From IMG/VR virus record IMGVR_UViG_3300042691_014522, positions 1 to 48,902 of that record: DNA of 48,902 bases; one strand, 5' to 3'. The stretch comes from a virus. Positions 32,705-41,446 of this stretch are shown one piece after another (positions within the stretch are counted from its first letter, which is position 1; each line of letters opens with the position of its first letter). The translations under genes and the position numbers were made by a program. Below the pieces are notes generated by a model. The model was given only the letters and a program-made list of their open reading frames with translations. It did no database searches and had not been told where the DNA came from.

Positions 32705-33277
32705 TTAGGTTATTTTTTGGCCTGGTTTACCTATCATTAATTTAGTATGGGGTTTACCTCCTATTTCACGACTATAAAAATATTTCTTTAATTGTGGGTG
32801 TGCTACTACTTCTGGATCTTGATCTGATACTGGATACTCTAACTCAGCGCCTAATATTTTTTCTGCATCTTGTGGTAAGATCATGTACTTAGTTATATCA
32901 GAACCCTTCCACCTTTTTAATAAGAACTTTAATGCTGCAGAAGATACTTCGGCATAAGCTCTTTCTTGGTTTAAATCTTCTCTACCTATTAACTCTAATT
33001 GATTCAGGCCATCGGCAGTTCCGTCTGTTCCAGATGCGACTCTTTTTCTTCCACCTTTATCTTTATATAAAGCTACAGCCACAACCCTACCATTCTTTTT
33101 GGCTATTTTCCAAAAAGGCATGCTATTGATCATGTCTTCTTTGCTATTAAATCCAGAGCCATGAATTCCTCCTACTTTCTGATAGGACTTTTGAAGTATA
33201 TCCCATACGACATCAACGTATTCTTGTTTTTGTTTAGGATCAAATAAATTAATAAATCTTTCTACAAGAGGTCTCAT
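32705..33277 (-). CDS. Unknown protein, possibly GNAT-like
   Basis: 190 residues. GRVVAVALYKDKGGRKRVASG and the ELIGREDLNQERAYAEVSSA stretch have the strand-turn pattern of acetyltransferase-like proteins, but the CoA-binding signature is not clear. It is encoded next to the esterase (4-base overlap). The C-terminus is basic (GGKPHTKLMIGKPGQKIT). Similar sequences occur in large phages as proteins of unknown function. Confidence 0.55.
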   Translation of the reverse strand: MRPLVERFINLFDPKQKQEYVDVVWDILQKSYQKVGGIHGSGFNSKEDMINSMPFWKIAKKNGRVVAVALYKDKGGRKRVASGTDGTADGLNQLELIGREDLNQERAYAEVSSAALKFLLKRWKGSDITKYMILPQDAEKILGAELEYPVSDQDPEVVAHPQLKKYFYSREIGGKPHTKLMIGKPGQKIT

Positions 33278-33816
33278 AAGAAGCTATTGTTTAATATTTC
33301 GTTAATCGCTGGGACAATGTCGTCTTTTGAACTAGTTCTATGTCCCATATTCTCATTTATAAATATTTGGTATCTAGAGACATACCTATCCATGAATGTA
33401 TCGTAAGGAATGATATTGTCTTTCTTTCCAAGGACAACTATCTTAGGAACCCCATTTACGTCTTTTAAATCGTATTTTGCAAAAGACTCGCAATTAACTT
33501 TATCTTGAGGATTGTATCTTTGAAGCCTTTGAACAGGATCAAGACAAGGATTAACTAATACTACAGGTGCAGAATATCTGTTAGAAAAATAATTAGCAAT
33601 AAAACCACCTAGACTTGTACCTACAAAAAATACAGATTGATACTCTTTTATGATTTTTTTAACTGTAGGATATAATTCCTCAATTGCTAGATCCGCATCT
33701 TTTGTATTATAAGTAGGAGTTATGACAGCATAATCAGGATATGCCTGTTTGATAAATTCCGCAGTCCTACTGTTTCCATTAGATCCATAACCGTGAAAGT
33801 AAACTATTGCGTCCAT
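33274..33816 (-). CDS. YqiA-like alpha/beta hydrolase
   Basis: 180 residues. YFHGYGSNGNS is the oxyanion segment, FVGTSLGGFIANY the GxSxG nucleophile elbow (Ser about 68), VVLGKKDNIIP provides the acidic residue and ENMGHR the catalytic His, in the order of YqiA/UPF0227 esterases. Cytoplasmic. The substrate is likely a small ester or lipid; its role in a phage is unclear. The start has AAGTTATG. Confidence 0.75.
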   Translation of the reverse strand: MDAIVYFHGYGSNGNSRTAEFIKQAYPDYAVITPTYNTKDADLAIEELYPTVKKIIKEYQSVFFVGTSLGGFIANYFSNRYSAPVVLVNPCLDPVQRLQRYNPQDKVNCESFAKYDLKDVNGVPKIVVLGKKDNIIPYDTFMDRYVSRYQIFINENMGHRTSSKDDIVPAINEILNNSFL

Positions 33817-33887
33817 AACTTGATTATTAGTACATACAAATATACAAAATATATTTGATATAAAAAAATTTTTTTTTAATAAAACAT

Positions 33888-33910
33888 AACTGATTGATAA
33901 TCAATTAGTT
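33888..33910 (-). terminator. Palindromic operon-end element, copy 3
   Basis: A third copy of the 23-base palindrome, differing from copies 1 and 2 only in the central base (TTA to TAA). It begins 2 bases past the stop of the metzincin gene (33912). Beyond it, on the minus strand, lies an A/T-rich run and then a TATATTTTGTATATTTG segment before the esterase start, which fits a Bacteroidetes-type promoter (TTTG and TATATTTG). Confidence 0.5.
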
Positions 33911-33911
33911 A

Positions 33912-34820
33912 TTACTTTAGACCAACATTAGAAGTAATGACAGCAACATCATCCTGGATATATGTACAGCCATTTGGAGTAGGTCCTTTCCACCATAAAG
34001 CTAAGCAATTACTTCCAATAGATCCCATGATTGGTCCACTAATTCCTTCACATGGTTTATAGGTATATAAGAGATTGCAATTAGCATCGTATTGAGATTG
34101 ATGGTAAAGTCCTACAGTATGTCCAGATTCATGAGAGGCGGCTACTCTTATTCTTAATGCATTATAAGACATGGTATTAGAAAATACAAAGCATGGAGTA
34201 TTATCACCCCAAAACATACTACCAATATACGCAACACCAGCAACTCCAGGATATATTTCACTAGAAGTAGTAACTACCACTCTCATTCTTTTTGCTATAC
34301 TAGCATTAAGATAAACATTCTCGTCTGTAGTTACAATTACATTAAACTTGGCGTAGTCCTTAGACACGCTATCTAATATAGTTTGTATATCTGCTGGATA
34401 TAATCCACTTGGTAATAATTGTTTAGCTACTCCATTATTCCACATTGTACTATTTAGATAGTAACCATCGAAGTCTAATAATATAACAGACGCAGTTGTT
34501 GGTTCATTACCATAAGGATATGGATCGCAAGCATCACCTATGCCATCTTTATCACTGTCTTTTTGGTCTGCATTCTTTACTTTTGGACAATTATCTACAT
34601 TGTCTAGAATACCATCTCTATCTGAGTCTTTTGGTCTTGTAGAACCGCCAGATCTAGCCATTTCAAATTCCTCTCTTGTCTTGAATGGGTCATTACTAAG
34701 TGGACCAAAATCACAGACTTCAAGTTTAGGATTGTCAGGTCTTGCGTTGTTTTTTTCTTTAGTGCAGGTTGCAAATAATAAAATAGTAAATCCGAATAAA
34801 AATACAATTGCGTTCTTCAT
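33912..34820 (-). CDS. Metzincin lipoprotein with TSP3 calcium repeats
   Basis: 302 residues. A lipoprotein signal peptide ends at Cys19 (LLFATCTKE). Residues about 65-98 are two thrombospondin type 3 calcium-binding repeats (DSDRDGILDNVDNCP, DSDKDGIGDACD). The zinc peptidase motif HESGHTVGLYH (His230, Glu231, His234, His240) and a Met-turn segment GPIMGS (Met265) define a metzincin. It is a cell-surface, calcium-stabilised protease or adhesin. Few phages carry such a gene. It may alter the host surface or degrade extracellular protein. Confidence 0.85.
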   Translation of the reverse strand: MKNAIVFLFGFTILLFATCTKEKNNARPDNPKLEVCDFGPLSNDPFKTREEFEMARSGGSTRPKDSDRDGILDNVDNCPKVKNADQKDSDKDGIGDACDPYPYGNEPTTASVILLDFDGYYLNSTMWNNGVAKQLLPSGLYPADIQTILDSVSKDYAKFNVIVTTDENVYLNASIAKRMRVVVTTSSEIYPGVAGVAYIGSMFWGDNTPCFVFSNTMSYNALRIRVAASHESGHTVGLYHQSQYDANCNLLYTYKPCEGISGPIMGSIGSNCLALWWKGPTPNGCTYIQDDVAVITSNVGLK

Positions 34821-34882
34821 GCTTTGCTCTGTTTTATTGTTTACAGAACCCTTAACAGAACACTTACAGATATAAATATTGA

Positions 34883-35044
34883 CTACCTAACCAATATGAT
34901 AGGAGAGTTTACGATTTCTCCATCAATATGCTCAGCCTCTACTTTGATTAATATAGGTTTTTGAACTTCTACTACAGGTTCAATATTTTGTTTTGTACAA
35001 GTACTGAATAGTAGTACAATAGCAAATAATAAAATATACTTCAT
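34883..35044 (-). CDS. Small lipoprotein
   Basis: 53 residues, ATG at 35042-35044, stop TAG at 34883-34885. The signal MKYILLFAIVLLFSTC ends in a lipobox Cys (Cys16), followed by TKQNIEPVVEV and a short beta-rich tail. It lies between the metzincin lipoprotein and a secreted protein and is followed by no gene until 34820, so the four secreted genes 33912-35612 form one block. Too short to classify. Confidence 0.7.
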   Translation of the reverse strand: MKYILLFAIVLLFSTCTKQNIEPVVEVQKPILIKVEAEHIDGEIVNSPIILVR

Positions 35045-35048
35045 GGAG

Positions 35049-35612
35049 TTAGAATTTTACGAGTACAGAATATTTTTTACGACTTGTTGAACCATAAGGT
35101 ACAATACCATTGGGAAATAGGATATTGACCCTCTTAAAGTTCTTACCGTCTTCGCTAACCATTATACCATAACTCTTTATTGTATGATCTTCTTCTACAT
35201 CAAATGTAAGCTTGATAAGTCTTGGACCAAGTCTTTCGGCAATAATACCAGCAAATTTAATTGGTAAGACAACAGTAGACTGAAGTTCTACCCAACCATT
35301 ATCTGGATTCTGTCTGCAATTGGCTCCTGATTCTCTTTTTACTTTTAAGGTTACCTGAGGAGTTTGTGGTGCCGTGATGAGGATCAATGTCTCTTGTAAA
35401 GCAGTCATGACTTGAGAAGAAGTTCCTCCTGTCTTATCTATCTTTACTCCAAGATCGCAGTTAACTTTATTGATAACTTTATAAATGTGTGCATTTGCAC
35501 TGTAACCTACGTACTCTAGTCTAAGTACGTTGTTTTCGTTATTTATTCCTCCATTCTGCGAAAAACAAAACAAAGAACATAACAACATAAACGATAATAA
35601 AACAGTTTTCAT
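35049..35612 (-). CDS. Secreted unknown protein
   Basis: 187 residues with an N-terminal signal peptide (MKTVLLSFMLLCSLFCFSQ), ending in the FSQ pattern frequent in Bacteroidetes exported proteins. The mature part is beta-rich (VLPIKFAGIIAERL, KLTFDVEEDH) with Cys residues. No domain recognised. It sits upstream of the small lipoprotein by 4 bases. Confidence 0.65.
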   Translation of the reverse strand: MKTVLLSFMLLCSLFCFSQNGGINNENNVLRLEYVGYSANAHIYKVINKVNCDLGVKIDKTGGTSSQVMTALQETLILITAPQTPQVTLKVKRESGANCRQNPDNGWVELQSTVVLPIKFAGIIAERLGPRLIKLTFDVEEDHTIKSYGIMVSEDGKNFKRVNILFPNGIVPYGSTSRKKYSVLVKF

Positions 35613-35639
35613 TTAATTTAGGGTTTAATTATAACGGAA

Positions 35640-36194
35640 TTACGAAATACTTTTTACTATTTTAAAAAACTCTTCTAAGTCTATATCATTCATATTAGAC
35701 TTTAAGTTATTCATAGTATAACTGATAAATTGGACGTTTCCTATAATATAGCCTTTACTAGAGTCTATTCTATCTAAAGAAGCTTTATAATTATAGTTAG
35801 TGGATCTATAAGTTTTATAAGAAGGAAGAACTAACTTAACACCAGTATAAGCGCAGGATCCATTTTGTTTATTCCATAATTCAATTAAGTATTCTGGAGA
35901 TAGGTCTACATTACCTACTTTTTCTGGTTTAGATCTTTTTCTATTTCTTATTCTTCTTAAGAACTCATTCATTGATGATCTTATGAAGTCTTTATCACTG
36001 ATCAGTTTATTCTCACCACCTATAAATTTTTTTCCTACTTTTTTTATCCTCTCTATATTACTTGATCTTTTACCAGAGCATTTTAGAGAGCAGTAAAAAA
36101 TTGTTCTGCCTCTTTTAGTTTGTCTATTGTACTCTCCTTTATAGTATTCAAATTCTATACCGCAAGTACCACAGACTAATTTTATATTTGACAT
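35640..36194 (-). CDS. HNH endonuclease adjacent to the tmRNA
   Basis: 184 residues. An N-terminal Cys-rich part (VCGTCGIEFEYYKGEYNRQT...FYCSLKC) is a zinc ribbon; the C-terminal half has the GGHH-type/HNH active-site region SLDRIDSSKGYIIGNVQFI with NLKSNM, where the D-R-I-D...G-N pattern replaces the DH. The gene is 40 bases from the tmRNA 3' end. It could be a homing endonuclease targeting the tmRNA or a neighbouring gene. Confidence 0.7.
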   Translation of the reverse strand: MSNIKLVCGTCGIEFEYYKGEYNRQTKRGRTIFYCSLKCSGKRSSNIERIKKVGKKFIGGENKLISDKDFIRSSMNEFLRRIRNRKRSKPEKVGNVDLSPEYLIELWNKQNGSCAYTGVKLVLPSYKTYRSTNYNYKASLDRIDSSKGYIIGNVQFISYTMNNLKSNMNDIDLEEFFKIVKSIS

Positions 36195-36233
36195 TGCCTA
36201 CATTTATAATAAATATGTAGGTAATGGAAATTT

Positions 36234-36682
36234 TGGTGGAGATGGCGAGGGTTCGAACCTCGCGTCTCCGAAAGTGACAATAACACCAACGTCTCACATG
36301 CTTAGTACTAACTGTTCGTTCTATGATAGCCAAAGAGCAGTTCATAGACTGGTACGATAGTTTGCACCGTAGTTGAGGCCAACCGAAGGTTCGGGGTCCA
36401 CCACCTTGTTTTAATCGACTACAAGGAAAACTACGGCTCGCAATATGCGTCCGGATGTCGTCTCTGTGGCGTACGACTCGCCGTTGTGTTCTGTTCCTAG
36501 GCTCTCTACCGCCCGATGCGGACTAGGCTGCAAGAGCGTAGTCGGCGCCTACGAACGCCATAAGGTCGTCGAAGGTCATAGTTGACATTTCGTCAGTTAT
36601 TGTTTAGTATCTTCTAAGGCAGTATACTCAAATGCCTGCATGTGGTATTACCTCATCGTTCGGATCAATACCGGTCATCCCC
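36234..36682 (-). ncRNA. ssrA: tmRNA (ssrA)
   Basis: A 449-base one-piece tmRNA. The acceptor GGGGATG (5') pairs with CATCTCC (3', one G-U), followed by encoded ACCA. The T arm GCGAGG-TTCGAAC-CCTCGC is canonical. The reading frame ends ...GADYALAA with a TAG stop (36523-36525), in frame from an ATG at 36577-36579 (18 codons). The ending -YALAA matches bacterial proteolysis tags (Flavobacterial tags end NYALAA). The exact resume codon is not clear. The host's tagging and ribosome rescue would be supplemented or altered. Confidence 0.9.
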
Positions 36683-36695
36683 ATAAGTTAAAGAA

Positions 36696-36902
36696 CTAGT
36701 TTTCTTCTACCTCTGAAAGTTCTTCTTCAAGAACTCTTTCTCGAGTTAAAGGAATAAATCTGTTAGCGTCAAATGAAGTATAAGGTTCTGGTACTTCGAT
36801 TTCTTCTAAGAGAAAGTTACCTTTATCTGTTACATACACTACAGTATAAATATCACCTTCTGTTAAAAGACCTTCGTGTCCTTGAATACACATTACTTGC
36901 AT
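36696..36902 (-). CDS. Small unknown phage protein
   Basis: 68 residues (MQVMCIQGHEGLLTEGDIYTV). The CIQGHEGLLTEGDIYTVVYV stretch followed by EVPEPYTSFDANRFIPL resembles small beta-barrel phage proteins common in large phages, of unknown function. It lies 13 bases upstream of the tmRNA 5' end and may be cotranscribed with it. Confidence 0.6.
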   Translation of the reverse strand: MQVMCIQGHEGLLTEGDIYTVVYVTDKGNFLLEEIEVPEPYTSFDANRFIPLTRERVLEEELSEVEEN

Positions 36903-36927
36903 ATATATTGAATTTTTGTTTTATAGC

Positions 36928-36952
36928 AAAAGGAGTTTCAACGGTATCCTTT
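36928..36952 (-). terminator. Possible intrinsic terminator
   Basis: Arms AAAGGA and TCCTTT (36928-36933 and 36947-36952) with a 13-base loop. On the minus strand the 3' arm is followed by TGCTATAAAACAAAAA, a weak U-poor tract. A second small stem (CGAG/CTCG, 36954-36968) adjoins. It may end transcription of the small lipoprotein at 36983-37165. Low confidence because the tail is not U-rich. Confidence 0.3.
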
Positions 36953-36982
36953 CCGAGCGTTTCCCTCGACAACCCAGGACGA

Positions 36983-37165
36983 TTACTTGATAGGTTGATC
37001 GTGAGCAGGTTTTCCACCCTCACCAATAACAGTATCGGCCACAACAGTTGTGTCAACTACTACAGTAGAATCTACAGACACAGAATCGGTTGAAGTTTGT
37101 TCTGAACTTCCACCACAGGCAGCCAAAGTCAAAGAGGCTGCGAAGATAAGCATTGCTTTTTTCAT
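36983..37165 (-). CDS. Small lipoprotein
   Basis: 60 residues from the ATG at 37163-37165 (MKKAMLIFAASLTLAACGGS). Lipobox LAAC with Cys17, followed by a Ser/Thr/Val/Asp-rich tail (SVDSTVVVDTTVVADTVIGE). The low-complexity tail suggests a flexible surface lipoprotein. Length and composition are typical of Bacteroidetes small lipoproteins. Confidence 0.65.
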   Translation of the reverse strand: MKKAMLIFAASLTLAACGGSSEQTSTDSVSVDSTVVVDTTVVADTVIGEGGKPAHDQPIK

Positions 37166-37246
37166 AATCTTTATTTGTTTTTGTATCAATACAAATATAA
37201 GATGTTCTGTATTAACCGATATAGTTAATCTTTAAAGTAGTAAAAT

Positions 37247-38449
37247 TTATTGGCCTTTTATAGGAAACCTAGTCCAACCGTTGATCCAGGTTGGTTTTGA
37301 TAAAGCTTCCATTTCATTCTTAGTATAACTTACTTCTTTATTTCCTTGTGATAAAGCTTTAGTTTTCATGTCTAAAGCTGATATTACTGCTGAAGTAGAT
37401 CTGAAATTTTGTAATGGATCATAAGATTGCACTTCATTATTTTCAAACTTACTTATTCCATCTTTATATGCTTGAGCAGTTTCATTTGACTCCATACTAA
37501 AACCACCTTTCATATAGCCTAATATCTTAGAGTTAGTTATAGTGAATTGTGCGGCTCTCCTCCACCTCAAACCTAAATTATGATTAGTTAATGAGCTAAC
37601 ATCAAAAGGACCTACCAGAACCATCCCAATGAGTTTAGGATGCGTAAATGGTTGCGCTGATGATCCTGTACCATCATTGTCACATTCTACACCATTACCT
37701 GCATCACCATTATCTACAAATTGTGGATCACGTTTTGATACTCCATTTGTTACAGTTCCTGTATATCCAAAGTCAAAATCATAATCATCATCTGCTGTTG
37801 CAAACGCATATAGGTTTTTAGGAGATACAGTTCCACCAAAGAACTCAAATGCATCATCGTTAGCATATACTGTTTGAACGTATTCAATTATAGTACCTGA
37901 ACCTACTGCGCCTAATGTTAAACCATTAATCTCTGAGTTAGGAAGTGCAGCAATGCCTGCATATTCTATTCTAACATATTTCAATACTCCACTATTATCG
38001 GCATCATTTGTACCGCCATAAGGACGGCCTATACCGCCCTCAATAGTTGGTTCAGAACTTCTATTAGTCTTTGCTCTACCTAAAATTACAATACCGCCCC
38101 AATCGCCAGGAGATCTTTCACCTGCAGGTTTACCTGAAGTAAACACAATTGGTTTTGTAGCAGTGCCTTCAGCGATTATTTGAGCCCCTCTTTCTATACA
38201 TAATGCACCTTTCTCTGCTACGTCACTTACGATAGTAGTTCCAGGTTGAATAATTAATTTAGCACCATCTGTTACGTATACATAACCTTTTAAAGTCCAA
38301 ACTTTATCTGATGTTAATGTGGTTGTTGCATTGATGTTACCTGATAATGTAGTAGTCGAAGGTACATTGATTGGTCCATCGTCTCCACCTAAATCTTTTG
38401 TGCAACTAAATAAACCAACTAAAATTAATACACTTAATAGCTTTTTCAT
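37247..38449 (-). CDS. Beta-helix lipoprotein, partner of the TonB receptor
   Basis: 400 residues. The signal peptide ends in SCTKDL (lipobox Cys about 16). The mature part is a right-handed beta-helix-type protein (LIIQPGTTIVSDVAEKGALC, WGGIVILGRAKTNRS, YAGIAALPNSEINGLTLGAV), matching Bacteroidetes lipoproteins often mislabelled as multidrug transporters and usually found beside TonB-dependent receptors. Its start overlaps the receptor stop by 4 bases (ATGA), a tight operon. Probably a surface substrate-capture partner of the receptor. Confidence 0.75.
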   Translation of the reverse strand: MKKLLSVLILVGLFSCTKDLGGDDGPINVPSTTTLSGNINATTTLTSDKVWTLKGYVYVTDGAKLIIQPGTTIVSDVAEKGALCIERGAQIIAEGTATKPIVFTSGKPAGERSPGDWGGIVILGRAKTNRSSEPTIEGGIGRPYGGTNDADNSGVLKYVRIEYAGIAALPNSEINGLTLGAVGSGTIIEYVQTVYANDDAFEFFGGTVSPKNLYAFATADDDYDFDFGYTGTVTNGVSKRDPQFVDNGDAGNGVECDNDGTGSSAQPFTHPKLIGMVLVGPFDVSSLTNHNLGLRWRRAAQFTITNSKILGYMKGGFSMESNETAQAYKDGISKFENNEVQSYDPLQNFRSTSAVISALDMKTKALSQGNKEVSYTKNEMEALSKPTWINGWTRFPIKGQ

Positions 38450-40698
38450 AAATTTAAATTAATAGTTAATGATATTGTTTGTTCATTATTTGTTTTGATC
38501 AAGTCGCCTCTATTTTTCTGATAGTATTTAGAGGGTTGTGCTAATATATCTGATATGGCTAACTTAATTTCTCCTTTCTTTATCTTTCTTAAGTACACTA
38601 CATCTACTACATCTCTTGAGTTTTCAAATATGTCAGAGTAACCTTGGAAACCTACTGCAGATATTCTATCTCCTACTCTATTATAAGTTACATTGATAGT
38701 ATTAGACTTCTTATGTAAGTTTAATCCACCATTGATAATGTAATTAGATTGACCTTGCAATTGTCTTTTAGATCCGTTTACATTAACTTCTGATGTCATG
38801 ATTGATGTATTAGCATAGAAGTCTAACCACTCTGATATCTTCTTTCTTACTTCTATTTCTATACCATATAAAGACGCTTTATCTGGATTTGTGTAGGTTA
38901 GTAATAAGTTTGATGGAACTGAACCGTCTGCTACTATTTGCTCTATTGGTTTTACGAATTGTTTTCCAAATACTCCAATAGAAACTGTTTCACCAGTCTT
39001 TGGATAATATTCCCATTTAAAATCTATATTGTATATATCTGACTTTTCTAGTTTTGAGTTGCCTAATAGTTGAGCGTTTCTAACAAAATCGTAGTACGCA
39101 AAATTAGCAACTTCTCTAAACTCAGGCCTTGCCAATGTTTTACTTATAGAAAATCTCTTCTTTATTCTATCTACTGTTTTAGATACATTTAATGATGGAA
39201 GGAAGTCTAAGTACTTTCTATCTACGTTTACTTTTTGTCCACTAAAGTCTGCTGTATTAACATTGAATAAATTATACTCTGCTCTTAATCCAGTATTTAG
39301 TTTCCAGTCTCCAAACTCTTTATCATACATAACATAAGTAGAAGATAAATCAAAGTTTGCTTTATATCTATCTGTGTTATTTGTTATTTCATTCATTAAG
39401 TCTATAGCTTCATATCTGAATATTCTTGCTTGGAATTGCCTTAGCTTTTTTAAATAGCTACTACCAACTTTAATGCTTCCAAAATCCTTATTGATTCCTG
39501 CATTATAACTATTTTCATTCATTATGCTCCAGAATCTGTATGTATCTCTCCAAGCGGTAGAATAGTTTTGATTAGATCCTAAAGACTTTGTGATAGGATT
39601 AACTCTATAATCAGGTTGGTCTCTTAACATTAAGTTGTATCCTAAATTAAAATCAATCGTTTTTACTTTTGCATCAAATTGAGAGTTTACTACAGTTTTA
39701 ACTATTTTATTGCTAGATGTACTTTTTACATCTTGTACGTTATCATAGTTTTCACCAAACCTAGTAAGATAAGATTGTTCTATTTGATGATTAAATAAAG
39801 TCTTAAGACTATACTTATACTTTCCTATGTAGGTAATATTCAATAGACCATTTAAAGACTCTGTTGTAGTATATAAAGTGTCTTTATATTTATATGCAAG
39901 TTCTGTAGATGATTGATAATCTAATCTATCGATATAGTTTAAAGAGTAGGATTTTCTTCCTGTAGAGCTGAACAATACATTCCACTTGTTTTTTTTAATG
40001 CCGAATGAAATTGCACCATTATAATTAGGCATAGAAGTAAAAGATCTAGGATCATAGGAGTTCATTAGCTTTGTGTAAGCTCTTCTATCTCCTAAACTAC
40101 CTATACGAAATTTATAAGTAGAAGGGAAAGTGGAAGGGAATTTAGCATCTTGTACTAACTTGAAGCCTTTCAAAGTTGACACTAAACCCCAACCACTCCC
40201 TAATGATATGTTTAGAAAATTACCTGATACATCTTTAGTAGTTATTTGTACTAGACCTCCAGAAAAATCACCAGGTAAATTAGCAGCAGATGATTTCGCA
40301 ACTATAATATTGTCTATTAAACTAGAAGGAATAATATCAAAAGAGAATGCACGTCTATCCGGTTCAGTTGAAGGTAAAATAGTTTTATTTAACATAGCAG
40401 AGTTATATCTATCTGCTAAACCTCTAACTAAGACGAACCTATCGTTTTGAATAGTAACACCATTAACTCTTTTAAGGGCATCGCCTACTGTTCTATCAGG
40501 AGTCTTTTTTAAGTACTCAATAGATATGCCATCAGAGACTACTGAATTATTTTTTACGAGATTGATTACTGAAAGGTTACTTTCTTTCTTAGCTACAGAT
40601 TTTACTGTAATTTCGCTGAGTCTTTGGTTGAATAGAGTGTCTTGAGAGAATAAAGAAAGGGGAAGTAACGAAACAAAAATAAGAAACGGCTTGATCAT
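38446..40698 (-). CDS. TonB-dependent outer-membrane receptor
   Basis: 750 residues. The signal peptide ends at FSQ (about 19). LSEITVKSV (about 27-35) resembles a TonB box. A plug domain follows (EYLKKTPDRTVGDALKRVNG, RFVLVRGLADRYNSAMLN, SFDIIPSSLIDNIIVAKSSA, FSGGLVQITTK), then a long beta-barrel ending in alternating hydrophobics (LTINLNL). It lacks the about 85-residue carboxypeptidase-like domain common in Bacteroidetes SusC-type receptors, so it is a plain TBDR. Its role in a phage could be nutrient uptake, receptor masking or superinfection exclusion (inference). Confidence 0.85.
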   Translation of the reverse strand: MIKPFLIFVSLLPLSLFSQDTLFNQRLSEITVKSVAKKESNLSVINLVKNNSVVSDGISIEYLKKTPDRTVGDALKRVNGVTIQNDRFVLVRGLADRYNSAMLNKTILPSTEPDRRAFSFDIIPSSLIDNIIVAKSSAANLPGDFSGGLVQITTKDVSGNFLNISLGSGWGLVSTLKGFKLVQDAKFPSTFPSTYKFRIGSLGDRRAYTKLMNSYDPRSFTSMPNYNGAISFGIKKNKWNVLFSSTGRKSYSLNYIDRLDYQSSTELAYKYKDTLYTTTESLNGLLNITYIGKYKYSLKTLFNHQIEQSYLTRFGENYDNVQDVKSTSSNKIVKTVVNSQFDAKVKTIDFNLGYNLMLRDQPDYRVNPITKSLGSNQNYSTAWRDTYRFWSIMNENSYNAGINKDFGSIKVGSSYLKKLRQFQARIFRYEAIDLMNEITNNTDRYKANFDLSSTYVMYDKEFGDWKLNTGLRAEYNLFNVNTADFSGQKVNVDRKYLDFLPSLNVSKTVDRIKKRFSISKTLARPEFREVANFAYYDFVRNAQLLGNSKLEKSDIYNIDFKWEYYPKTGETVSIGVFGKQFVKPIEQIVADGSVPSNLLLTYTNPDKASLYGIEIEVRKKISEWLDFYANTSIMTSEVNVNGSKRQLQGQSNYIINGGLNLHKKSNTINVTYNRVGDRISAVGFQGYSDIFENSRDVVDVVYLRKIKKGEIKLAISDILAQPSKYYQKNRGDLIKTNNEQTISLTINLNL

Positions 40699-40776
40699 TA
40701 TTTAGGACTGTTAGTACCTTTATAATTATCAAACCGCTTTTCCGTATATCTAAAACCTATATTATCAAATTATTAA

Positions 40777-41205
40777 TTATAGGAATGCCAATATAGAAGC
40801 GAGTACCATTACTGCTGCTGTAAATACTTGTTGGCTAAATCTTTCTTTTCTAAACTCATGTTCACGGAACTCATATATTCTTTTATTAGCTTCATACATC
40901 ATTTTAAAACTGTCTGCTTGAGCTCTAGTTAATTTATGATTGTTTAATTCATAGTTCCAATCATTATATAACTTTTGAACACGTTGACCGTTTAATATCA
41001 TGTATCTATTATGATATAATTCAGCTGAGTCGAGACGTAGTTTTAAACTATCTATTTGCTTTTGATTATCAACAAATACTTTATTTATCTTGTTGCCATC
41101 TTCAACAGACATTACAATAATTTCCTTATTGTTTATCTTTTGAATTGTCTGTGATTGGCAAAAATTTAAACTTAGAGCCAGTATTAGGCTTAACAGTATT
41201 CTCAT
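40777..41205 (-). CDS. Secreted/membrane protein, possible spanin component
   Basis: 142 residues. An N-terminal signal (MRILLSLILALSLNFCQSQ) and a C-terminal membrane segment (VFTAAVMVLASILAFL) frame a helical charged middle (about 50-115). Proteins anchored at both ends recall unimolecular spanins. It overlaps the lipoprotein gene at 41126 by 80 bases. Place in the lysis cassette supports the guess. Confidence 0.45.
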   Translation of the reverse strand: MRILLSLILALSLNFCQSQTIQKINNKEIIVMSVEDGNKINKVFVDNQKQIDSLKLRLDSAELYHNRYMILNGQRVQKLYNDWNYELNNHKLTRAQADSFKMMYEANKRIYEFREHEFRKERFSQQVFTAAVMVLASILAFL

Positions 41206-41446
41206 TTAATTCTTGTTTTAATTGGTTTACTTCCTGTTTTAAGTCAGTTATTTGTTGAGCGGTCTTAGTTATTATTTGCTCTGTCTTTTTATCAGCAGCT
41301 TCTATAGCAGCTTTATTTTCTGCTCTAACAGAATCTGCTTTACGAAGCAGGGCTTCAAATTCAGCTTCCTTCTTCATTTCTTCACTTGGCTGTTGACTTA
41401 CAGCATTACATGAAGCTAAGAATATTAACAATAAGATAAATCTCAT
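41126..41446 (-). CDS. Lipoprotein with coiled coil, o-spanin-like
   Basis: 106 residues. The lipobox LASC gives a Cys at about 13, then a long coiled coil (EEMKKEAEFEALLRKADSVR, AAQQITDLKQEVNQLKQEL). In a lysis cassette, a small outer-membrane lipoprotein with a coiled-coil periplasmic domain fits an o-spanin. It overlaps the upstream gene by 1 base and the downstream gene by 80, an arrangement typical of spanin pairs. Confidence 0.5.
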   Translation of the reverse strand: MRFILLLIFLASCNAVSQQPSEEMKKEAEFEALLRKADSVRAENKAAIEAADKKTEQIITKTAQQITDLKQEVNQLKQELNENTVKPNTGSKFKFLPITDNSKDKQ

